This document shows positions 1 to 7,412 of a stretch of DNA of 7,846 nt, in pieces. The notes under the pieces are model-generated. The model was not told the origin of the DNA and searched no databases. It worked only from the letters and a program-made list of their open reading frames with translations. Where the stretch lies: positions 1 to 7,846 of the forward strand of contig CALKYI010000461.1 in NCBI GenBank assembly GCA_938003665.1, given 5' to 3'. The translations under genes and the position numbers were made by a program. This DNA comes from an uncultured Flavobacteriales bacterium. Lineage in GTDB: Bacteria > Bacteroidota > Bacteroidia > Flavobacteriales_D > Sanyastnellaceae. Within the stretch, counting starts at the first letter, position 1. Each line of letters begins with the position of its first letter.

Positions 1-1551
<1,551 letters not shown>

Positions 1552-1555
<4 letters not shown>

Positions 1556-2586
1556 GAGGCTGTTCTATTTTCAAAGGCTTCCCAAACCGTCGCCACAAGT
1601 GAAGCCGTCCACGACTCCACCACGCGGCTTCCTCCCATGGGATCAAATACTCGGTGCAATCCCGCCTCTTCGCGCATCAGGTGCTGAACATTGCGCGCCC
1701 AACGCCTGCCATCAGCCGAACCATGTTGATCATCAGCATCGTGGGGAACCACTTCCAGGGCATCACTTCCTCCTATCGCACTCGCGTAGGCGGCCGACGT
1801 CATGCCAATCAACCGATCCGTGGGGAGTCCATCTCCAACCGAAGGAATGTAGGTGCGCGCATCGAGCCAAATGCTCGCCTGCCCGAGTCCTTGCCAATCC
1901 AACCAACGTTGCCATAGGAGGCGCATCGCACGCGTCATGGCAACCCCTTCGAGCACATGCGGCCCTACTGTGTGGGCCCAAGAAAAGGCGCGAACGGCTT
2001 CGCCCGCATCCACGCCTGCCGTTTTGAACACCTCCATTGCGTTTTGCGCTTGCATCAATCCCGAAGTCAACGCCTCCACCGGGGCCATCTCACAGCACGT
2101 ATCGATGGTCCATTTGCGGAGCATTGGTGCAGCTTTCAGCGCGTCGGCATGAAGGTTGGCAGCCTCCGCCGTGAGGCTTCGTACGCTGCGGGTGCAACTT
2201 CCCTGCCAACCATCGGTAAGCAAGCGGTCCACAGAAAAACGAGTCAGGTCAATGCGGTCGGCATCCAAGTGCAGGTGAATCATGTTCAAATGCACCTCAT
2301 TCAACCATTCGTCTGAAACCGCTTCGTGTTGCAAGCGGATGCCCTCCGCTCCTCCCATCAGCGCAGACAATACATCCGCTGCACGATGGATGGTTTCCGT
2401 CAAGGACCATGCATTGCCCGCTGTTTTTGGGGCGATGGCTTTTGCAGGCAATTCCTCGGCCTGAACCGAAGGGGACCAGAGTGGTTTGTCCCAGGTGCCG
2501 CCCTCTGATGCGTCAATGGTTAACGTGTCCGCTTCCCAGCGCGCAACGTCAAATTCCGGAAAATCAAGCCAATCATTGTGCGCCAT
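1552..2586 (-). CDS. mutA: Methylmalonyl-CoA mutase small (beta) subunit, compact form without B12 domain
   Basis: Non-catalytic partner of the large subunit encoded directly downstream. The 344 residues cover only a diverged mutase TIM barrel. Family marks visible are FSWAHTVGPHVLEGVAMTRA (about 213-232, the equivalent of the FxWxxxxGxNxFxEIAKxRA helix), a SDALEVVPHDA stretch (about 283-293), RWARNVQHLMREEAGL, and FDPMGGSRVVES (about 321-332, equivalent of the DPxxGSYYxE motif). The protein stops right after this last barrel element, whereas the Propionibacterium subunit is about 638 residues with a vestigial B12 domain. Flavobacterial forms without the B12 domain are, from memory, around 450 residues, so this is short even for them. 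The start at 2586 gives a natural N terminus and is preceded by a promoter-like TACTTTTG box. The stop overlaps the large-subunit start as ATGA, implying translational coupling and an equimolar heterodimer. Confidence 0.93.
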
Positions 2587-2590
2587 GAAT

Positions 2591-2598
2591 CAAAAGTA
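2591..2598 (-). promoter_or_regulatory. Candidate -7 promoter box of the mutase operon
   Basis: TACTTTTG on the minus strand is a perfect match to the Bacteroidota -7 consensus TAnnTTTG and lies only 4 nt before the ATG at 2586. The best upstream TTG is 26 nt away, longer than the usual 17-23, so the -33 element is weak. If real, transcription would begin at or next to the start codon. The 70-bp gap 2587-2656 is shared with the divergent csaA-like gene. Confidence 0.4.
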
Positions 2599-2656
2599 CA
2601 AAACCTCCGTCCCCCATTCACGGCCAACACGTGCCCTTCAGCCGTACCTTAACTCC

Positions 2657-2998
2657 ATGGAAAACCCGTTGACTTGGGAGGAATTCGAGCGTGTCCAGAT
2701 GCACGTTGGCTTGGTCTTGGAGGCGTCCGAGTTTGAAGCAGCTCGAAAACCGGCATACATCGTGATCGTCGACTTCGGACCGGAAATCGGGACGCGCAAG
2801 ACCTCAGCGCAAATCACCGACCGGTACCACCCTTCGGATCTCGTGAGAAAAAAGGTGGTGGCCGTCACCAACTTTCCACCGAAACAAATTGGACCCATTC
2901 GATCCGAATTTCTGCTGCTGGGCGCCTTGGACACCCAATTGGGGACGGCTGTACTTGAAGTACCCGAAAATGTCGCACCCGGTACGCGCATCGCTTGA
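2657..2998 (+). CDS. csaA: CsaA-type tRNA-binding / chaperone-like OB-fold protein
   Basis: A 113-residue protein covering the whole CsaA family, a small homodimeric OB-fold domain related to the tRNA-binding domains of methionyl- and phenylalanyl-tRNA synthetases. CsaA is described as a secretion-related chaperone in Bacillus and binds tRNA. Family marks in order: WEEFERVQMHVG (about 7-18), EAARKPAYIVIVDFG (28-41), TSAQITDRY (49-57), VVAVTNFPPKQIGP (67-80) and SEFLLLGA (83-90). The start at 2657 gives the normal length of about 110 residues and begins, like the family, just before WEEF. In-frame ATGs at 2585 and 2486 would add poorly conserved residues and run into the divergent mutase gene. 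No clear Shine-Dalgarno sequence is present; a weak TACCTTAA box lies 4 nt before the ATG. The gene is followed after 42 nt by the HAD phosphatase on the same strand. Confidence 0.88.
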   Translation: MENPLTWEEFERVQMHVGLVLEASEFEAARKPAYIVIVDFGPEIGTRKTSAQITDRYHPSDLVRKKVVAVTNFPPKQIGPIRSEFLLLGALDTQLGTAVLEVPENVAPGTRIA

Positions 2999-3000
2999 CG

Positions 3001-3033
3001 TTTGTATTCCATCGGCATTCTGATGTAGCTTCG
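3001..3033 (+). promoter_or_regulatory. Candidate Bacteroidota-type promoter for the HAD phosphatase
   Basis: TTTG at 3001-3004 is separated by 21 nt from TAGCTTCG at 3026-3033, which matches TAnnTTTG at five of its six fixed positions. This spacing fits the reported TTG-N(17-23)-TAnnTTTG pattern. The -7 box ends 7 nt before the ATG at 3041, so the leader would be a few bases at most. The box fills the 42-nt gap after csaA, where read-through from csaA is also possible. Confidence 0.33.
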
Positions 3034-3040
3034 AAACGCA

Positions 3041-3541
3041 ATGGAATGGAACAAAGCCGTCTTTTTGGACCGTGATGGGGTCATCAACCACGACCCGGGA
3101 GATTACACCCGCTCCTTGGATGAATTTCACGTATTGCCGACCGTATATGACGCCCTTGCCCAATTGCAAAGTCAAGGGTACCTGTTGATTCTCATTACGA
3201 ATCAAGGCGGCATTGCCAAAGGCCAATACACCCACGAAGCCGTTCACGAAATTCACCGCCATTTCATTCAGTCATGTGCCGACAAAGGCATTGTGATTAC
3301 CAACGTGTACTACAGCCCGCATCACCCTGATTATGGGGAAAGTTTGAGCCGCAAACCCGGGGGCCTGATGATTGAAAAGGCCTGTGCACGATACCGAATC
3401 GATCCGGGTGCTTCCTGGATGGTGGGCGACAAAGTCCGCGACATTGAAGCCGGCGAAAACGCGGGAGTTCGCGGCATTTTGATGCCGGTGAATGGAGACC
3501 TTCTCGATTGCGTTCCTCAAATGCTCGACTCCCATGTTTGA
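3041..3541 (+). CDS. HAD-IIIA phosphatase, GmhB/HisB-N-like, with serine-substituted zinc loop
   Basis: A 166-residue single-domain phosphatase of the D,D-heptose 1,7-bisphosphate phosphatase / histidinol-phosphatase group. HAD motif I is FLDRDGVIN, with nucleophile Asp10 and acid/base Asp12. Motif II is LITNQGGIAKG (Thr53). Motif III is Lys105 in SRKPGG, and motif IV is GDKVRDIEAG with Asp130 and Asp134. The catalytic set is therefore complete. The loop after strand 3, which in E. coli GmhB binds zinc through CxH...CxC, reads SPHHPDYGESLSRKP here: His94 remains but all three cysteine positions are Ser92, Ser101 and Ser103. The enzyme probably works without structural zinc. No heptose or histidine genes are nearby, so the substrate is open and I give no gene symbol. 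The next gene starts inside its last codons (overlap 3534-3541). Confidence 0.9.
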   Translation: MEWNKAVFLDRDGVINHDPGDYTRSLDEFHVLPTVYDALAQLQSQGYLLILITNQGGIAKGQYTHEAVHEIHRHFIQSCADKGIVITNVYYSPHHPDYGESLSRKPGGLMIEKACARYRIDPGASWMVGDKVRDIEAGENAGVRGILMPVNGDLLDCVPQMLDSHV

Positions 3542-4409
3542 CAGCATCGAATGGCAGCCGGAACGTCGCGAGAAATACATCGTCAACGGCACGTTGTGTG
3601 ACGCGAGTGCCTTGCCCCATGCTGCGCACAATCGGGCCTTTCAGTATGGCGATGGGTTTTTCGAAACCATTCGCGTGTGCAATGGAATTCCCCAGCACCT
3701 GGACCTCCATTGGAACCGCGTCGAAAAAAGCCTCGAAGCCCACAAAATCGAGAAACCATCCAATTGGGGCCTGCAAGCTTGGCAAGCCTCACTCGAATCC
3801 CTTTGTCAGGCCAACGGTGTGGAAGCAGGAGGACGCCTGCGGGTTTCGTTTTTCCGAATGGCCGGTGGTCGCTACACTCCGCAAACCAATGCGTTGGAAT
3901 GGGTCGCAGAAGTAGAGCCGTTGGACAGCAATGCGTACACATTGAATGAACACGGCTTGGCCGTCGATGTCTATCCCGACATGAAAAAGCTCAACGGCCC
4001 CCTCGCCAATTTCAAGAACACCTCAGCGCTGTTGTACGTCCAAGCCAGCCTGTGGGCGCGCGAGAAAGAACTGGATGACGCGCTCATTACCAATACATCC
4101 CACAGCATCATTGAATCCACCCGATCCAACCTCTTCTTGGTGAGCAACCGCGTGCTCTATACCCCCGGCTTGGAAAGTGGCCCCATCGGTGGAGTGATGC
4201 GAGCAGCCGTCATTAACCTCGCCCTCGAAGAAGGCTTCAAGGTCTATGAGTGCAACATTTCACCCGGAGAAATGCTGCGAGCGGATGAGTTGTTTTTGAC
4301 CAATGCCGTGCGGGGCATTCAATGGGTGGCCAGTTACCGCACCAAGCGGTATTTCAACACCACATCCAAATCGTTGATTGAACTACTCAACGCCCGTCTG
4401 AAATCCTGA
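3534..4409 (+). CDS. Class IV PLP-dependent aminotransferase/lyase, possible aminodeoxychorismate lyase
   Basis: A 291-residue fold-type IV PLP enzyme of the branched-chain aminotransferase / D-amino-acid aminotransferase / aminodeoxychorismate lyase (PabC) family, of normal length. Visible marks are FQYGDGFFETIRVCNG (36-51), the Schiff-base lysine Lys161 in LANFKNTSAL, the cofactor-binding signature IIESTRSNLFLV (192-203, Glu194), GPIGGVMRAAV (216-226) and DELFLTNAVRGIQWV (251-265). The last stretch resembles PabC-like proteins of Bacteroidota. PabC releases p-aminobenzoate for folate synthesis, and folP lies 3 kb away in this window, but sequence alone does not separate PabC from an amino-acid transaminase. 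The start at 3534 overlaps the HAD gene by 8 nt, so the two are probably translated together; an in-frame ATG at 3492 adds unconserved residues. The 3' end overlaps the convergent permease by 23 bp. Confidence 0.88.
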   Translation: MFDSIEWQPERREKYIVNGTLCDASALPHAAHNRAFQYGDGFFETIRVCNGIPQHLDLHWNRVEKSLEAHKIEKPSNWGLQAWQASLESLCQANGVEAGGRLRVSFFRMAGGRYTPQTNALEWVAEVEPLDSNAYTLNEHGLAVDVYPDMKKLNGPLANFKNTSALLYVQASLWAREKELDDALITNTSHSIIESTRSNLFLVSNRVLYTPGLESGPIGGVMRAAVINLALEEGFKVYECNISPGEMLRADELFLTNAVRGIQWVASYRTKRYFNTTSKSLIELLNARLKS

Positions 4410-5379
4410 CCCGGGGATCCAACCAACCGTAAGCGACGTCCACGGCGATGTTCACCACCACAAAGGTGACTGCAACGACGGCAACACAGCCGAGCACCAC
4501 CGGTAAATCACTCTGCTCGAGCGCGCGGAACATCAACATACCCATGCCCCGCCATCCAAAGACATACTCGACAAAAACAGCACCGGCCAACATGCTCGCA
4601 AACCATCCGGAAGCGGCCGTCAACACCGGGTTGAGGGCATTGCGCACCACATGATGCGTCAGCAGTCGAAGTGAGGAGATACCTTTGGAGCGAGCCGTGC
4701 GGATGTAGGACATGTTCAACACGTCGACGGCACTGTTGCGGGTCAGTTGAATGACCACTGCCAAGGGCCGAATGCCAAGAGTCAATGCCGGCAAGATCAA
4801 GTGATGCCACGCCAGCTGCGGACCATCAAAGGGATGCACTTTCCACAGCCCACCCGTCATCGGCAATCCCGTCCACTGGTGCCAAACCGATCCAAACAAC
4901 CACGACACCAAAATGGCCATAACGAACGAAGGCGCACTCATCCCCAGCGCTGCAAATCCCAACACCCACCGGTCCAATGCACTGCCCGGCACCATCGCCA
5001 AACCAAAGCCGACACACAGTCCCAGCGCCATGGCCAACCCCATCGCCGTCAAAGCGAGAAGCACTGTCGCGGGCAATGCATCCGCGATGGCATCAACAAC
5101 TGGACGGTCCGAGACGTACGAATTTCCCAAATCTAATCCCGTCCATTTCAGCCCCGCGTGGTCAACCGTGACCGGGACAAATCCAGACAGAAAGGCTGCA
5201 TAGCGCGCATGGAGCGGCTCATCCAAGCCAAGTTTGGTTCGGATTGCCGCAACAATTTCCTCTGATTCATTTTGACCCGCCAATTGACGTGCGGGATCGG
5301 GAGCCATGGCGAACAACAGGAAGACGAGTGTCAAGGTTCCCCACAACACACCCAATCCATGAAGAACCTTTCGCCCCAT
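4387..5379 (-). CDS. ABC transporter permease, DppB/OppB family, without partners in view
   Basis: A 330-residue inner-membrane permease of the peptide/nickel (DppB/OppB) class. About six hydrophobic segments are visible, near 5-24, 102-130, 137-165, 193-211, 253-275 and 294-316, with a large extracytoplasmic stretch of about 25-100 after the first, typical of OppB-type proteins. The cytoplasmic EAA loop that contacts the ATPase is present at about 224-250: YIRTARSKGISSLRLL followed by NALNP. The family end motif FGWRGMGMLMFRALEQSDLP (274-293) is also present. A complete importer needs a second permease, ATPase and binding protein, none of which is in the window. ATG at 5379 overlaps the upstream stop as TAATG, implying coupling to the DoxX-like gene; a longer frame to 5595 lies inside that gene and is not homologous. 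Substrate unknown. Confidence 0.9.
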   Translation of the reverse strand: MGRKVLHGLGVLWGTLTLVFLLFAMAPDPARQLAGQNESEEIVAAIRTKLGLDEPLHARYAAFLSGFVPVTVDHAGLKWTGLDLGNSYVSDRPVVDAIADALPATVLLALTAMGLAMALGLCVGFGLAMVPGSALDRWVLGFAALGMSAPSFVMAILVSWLFGSVWHQWTGLPMTGGLWKVHPFDGPQLAWHHLILPALTLGIRPLAVVIQLTRNSAVDVLNMSYIRTARSKGISSLRLLTHHVVRNALNPVLTAASGWFASMLAGAVFVEYVFGWRGMGMLMFRALEQSDLPVVLGCVAVVAVTFVVVNIAVDVAYGWLDPRVRISDGR

Positions 5380-6755
5380 TACTTCTGGCCTAACTCCTCC
5401 CAGGCTGGAACATCGCGCCACGCCCATTTTTGTTGAACTACCCCGTCCTGAAGCCAAACAATGCCTGGATTCGAACGCACGACGATCTTCAGCTCGGTTT
5501 GATCGCACGTAAACATACCGTACGTCACACCGTGCTCTTCCTGGAAGCGGCGGTTTTCCTCCCACGGTGCATTGGTCAAGCCAACGTTCATCCACCCAGC
5601 CTCTCCAGCGGCATTGGCCAAGGCATTCATTTCGGCCTGTTTCGACGTGTTCGCTTTTTCCAGGTCTTTTGATACAAACAGGAGCACATTCCCATCGTAA
5701 TTCAGGAACTCATCCGCCCGGTCGTCGCCAAGGTGATCGATGATTTGGAAATCGAGGATGCGCGGCTCGTAACCATCGGACACCTTGACTTCTTTGCCGT
5801 CAAAGGACACCGTTTCGTACGTGGACTTGAACCAAGGCTCATTGTAGATCTTGAGCCAATCGCTGCTCAGCACGACGGTTTCCAAGCCCGTGTTGACATT
5901 GCGGAAGGTGTACTCAGTGGCAAAAACAGGTCCCTGCAGCCCGAGCTCTTCGGCGGATTTACGGTTCTCAATGATGCTCTCTCCCACGGCATATGCGCGG
6001 TAATCTTTGAGCGGCAAGTGGTTCAAGGTGTGCACTTGAAAAGCGACACAGACGACAGTTACACCCGCCGCCATGATCCATTCTTTGTGCTCGCTGTTGA
6101 TACGGGTTTTTAGGCCCTCTGCTACGGCGTATGAAATAGCAGCAAATAAAACGGGGAAATTCCACTCCAACATGAGCTCACCGAACAGGTAGATCAACAC
6201 CAGGCTCCCCGAGATCATGAACATGCCCGTTCGCTTGTCATTCAACCCAATGCGGTCGGTGAATGCACCCACCAAGATGGGCACCGTCAAAATCGATAGC
6301 ACCACGTCTTTGATGAAGCTCTCATAAGGCGTTAGCGGAATGGCGTTTCCAAAGCACCCGCACGCCAACACGCATTGATTGTCAATTTCAACCAGCGCAC
6401 CGAGTGCATCGGTGATCATCTTGGTACCAAACGGGTCGCAGTTCGCCGTGTACCACGTAAGCCACGTGAAGAATGCCATGATCACGCCCGTCAGGGTCGC
6501 TGTCAGCCGCGGCAGCGCACCGATGACCATGGCGACGCCGAGTAAGATTTCTCCCACACAGATGAACACAGCAAGCGGCAACGCCCATTCCGTCAAGCCG
6601 GGCAGGTTCAAGGCTCCCGGTTCAAAATACTCTTCCAACTTGTACATAAAGCCCAACGCGTCGTTGGCCTTGATCAATCCCGATACGATGAAAAGCGACC
6701 CCACGAGGAGGCGGCAAATCTTGATGATGGTGTTCCACATGGGCATGATTTTCAT
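5379..6755 (-). CDS. DoxX/MauE-like membrane protein with degenerate thioredoxin-like C-terminal domain
   Basis: A 458-residue protein with an N-terminal membrane half and a soluble C-terminal half. Hydrophobic segments lie near 10-29, 58-80, 84-103, 150-166, 177-193 and 226-245. The N-terminal part has the DoxX pattern (RLLVGSLFIVSGLIKANDALGF) and the cysteine-rich loop NCDPFG...CVLACGCFGN with Cys106, Cys128, Cys132 and Cys134; the CGCFG motif is shared with MauE/DoxX-type proteins linked to thiol redox chemistry. The part from about 355 onwards (NVLLFVSKDL, then RSNPGIVWLQDGVV with a candidate cis-proline Pro430) looks like a thioredoxin/TlpA fold without a CxxC active site. This resembles what is annotated in Bacteroides as a 'BT_3928 family protein'; I infer that from memory. 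It sits 32 nt after DUF1599 and its stop overlaps the permease start. Met4 and Met6 are alternative starts. Function is not established. Confidence 0.82.
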   Translation of the reverse strand: MKIMPMWNTIIKICRLLVGSLFIVSGLIKANDALGFMYKLEEYFEPGALNLPGLTEWALPLAVFICVGEILLGVAMVIGALPRLTATLTGVIMAFFTWLTWYTANCDPFGTKMITDALGALVEIDNQCVLACGCFGNAIPLTPYESFIKDVVLSILTVPILVGAFTDRIGLNDKRTGMFMISGSLVLIYLFGELMLEWNFPVLFAAISYAVAEGLKTRINSEHKEWIMAAGVTVVCVAFQVHTLNHLPLKDYRAYAVGESIIENRKSAEELGLQGPVFATEYTFRNVNTGLETVVLSSDWLKIYNEPWFKSTYETVSFDGKEVKVSDGYEPRILDFQIIDHLGDDRADEFLNYDGNVLLFVSKDLEKANTSKQAEMNALANAAGEAGWMNVGLTNAPWEENRRFQEEHGVTYGMFTCDQTELKIVVRSNPGIVWLQDGVVQQKWAWRDVPAWEELGQK

Positions 6756-6787
6756 TCCAAATTAATTCGAACCGCGAAGTTGCCGCC

Positions 6788-7342
6788 CTACTCTCCCGTT
6801 AATTCGAGCAAAATCAGCGCGAAAAGCGCATAATTGGCCATGTCCTGGTAATTGGCTTCAACGCCTTCAGACACTTTCGTGATGCCATCGTGGTCCTCGA
6901 TTTGCTTCACACGAAGCACCTTCATCAGAATCAAATCCGTCAACGAACTGACCCGCATATCCCGCCACGCTTCGCCATAATCGTGGTTTTTGGCAATCAT
7001 CAACTCACGCGTCGATTGAAAAGCTGCATGGTACCGTTCAATGGCCTCAGCAGCAGGCAACTCCAAGGGATGCCCTTCCGGTAGACCACATTGAATCATG
7101 GCCATCAAACTGTAGTTGACAATGCCGATGAATTCGGAATCAATGCCCTCATCGACCATGGCTTCATCTGATTCTTGCAACGTTCGGATGCGGTTGGCCT
7201 TGATGAAGAGTTGATCGGTCAAGGAGGAAGGCCGCAAAATGCGCCACGCCGTTCCATAGTCCGAGGTTTTCGCTTCGAAGAGTTGGGAACACCGCGCAAA
7301 TGCACGGTCGTATTGCTTCAGCGTTTCTTCAATCGTACTCAC
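6788..7342 (-). CDS. DUF1599 (nucleotide modification associated domain 1) protein, two tandem repeats
   Basis: A 184-residue, probably all-helical cytoplasmic protein. It consists of two copies of one domain: DYGTAWRILRPSSLTDQLFI (about 28-47) recurs as DYGEAWRDMRVSSLTDLILM (about 122-141), and SEFIGIVNYSLMAMI recurs as ANYQDMANYALFALI. DUF1599 is the family renamed 'nucleotide modification associated domain 1', proposed from comparative genomics to act on modified nucleotides; the biochemical role is unknown to me. I chose the GTG start at 7342 because it puts about 10 residues before the conserved QYD, as in relatives, and GAAGG precedes it by 2 nt. An ATG at 7402 would add 20 residues, run through the promoter-like boxes and leave only 10 bp before divergent folP. 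It is likely the first gene of an operon with the DoxX-like protein and the permease. Confidence 0.85.
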   Translation of the reverse strand: MSTIEETLKQYDRAFARCSQLFEAKTSDYGTAWRILRPSSLTDQLFIKANRIRTLQESDEAMVDEGIDSEFIGIVNYSLMAMIQCGLPEGHPLELPAAEAIERYHAAFQSTRELMIAKNHDYGEAWRDMRVSSLTDLILMKVLRVKQIEDHDGITKVSEGVEANYQDMANYALFALILLELTGE

Positions 7343-7348
7343 AGCCTT

Positions 7349-7379
7349 CAATCTTAGAATATCTTGCGCCAAGATACAA
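7349..7379 (-). promoter_or_regulatory. Candidate promoter of the DUF1599 operon
   Basis: On the minus strand, TTG at 7379-7377 is followed after exactly 20 nt by TAAGATTG at 7356-7349, five of six fixed positions of TAnnTTTG. The box ends 6 nt before the chosen GTG at 7342, so the leader would be nearly absent; the GAAGG at 7349-7345 overlaps the end of the box. The spacer holds a perfect inverted repeat, described separately. Confidence 0.38.
7360..7376. repeat. Perfect 7-bp inverted repeat, operator-like, in the DUF1599/folP gap
   Basis: TATCTTG at 7360-7366 and CAAGATA at 7370-7376 are exact reverse complements separated by CGC. A further ATCTT lies at 7351, so ATCTT/ATCTT/AAGAT half-sites start at 7351, 7361 and 7371, one helical turn apart. 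The repeat fills the spacer between the candidate -33 and -7 boxes of DUF1599, where a dimeric repressor would block RNA polymerase. It could also form a short hairpin. There is no T-tract, so it is not a terminator. Confidence 0.5.
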
Positions 7380-7412
7380 CGCACCCTGAAGCCTGAATCC
7401 ACCGACGCAGCA

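Noticed and set aside
2627..2632. CACGTG palindrome in the mutase/csaA gap
   Set aside because: A 6-bp palindrome is expected by chance at this length and it has no symmetrical extension.
2486..2656. N-terminal extension of the csaA-like gene to ATG at 2585 or 2486
   Set aside because: The extension is not family-like, overlaps the divergent mutase gene and would leave no room for its promoter; 2657 gives the normal family length.
3297..3785. A 162-codon minus-strand frame spanning the HAD/aminotransferase junction
   Set aside because: It is antisense to two clear genes, has no recognisable motif, and breaks at no natural boundary.
4405..4425. CCCGGGG-rich stretch after the aminotransferase as a terminator
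   Set aside because: It forms no stem of useful length, lacks a T-tract and lies within the permease coding sequence.
5380..5595. N-terminal extension of the permease to 5595
   Set aside because: The added 72 residues are charged and cysteine-rich, lie in another frame of the DoxX-like gene, and precede the natural hydrophobic start at 5379.
7343..7402. ATG start at 7402 for the DUF1599 protein
   Set aside because: It would add 20 unconserved residues across the promoter-like boxes and inverted repeat; the GTG at 7342 fits the family N terminus and has a short GAAGG before it. I keep some doubt because GTG is less common.
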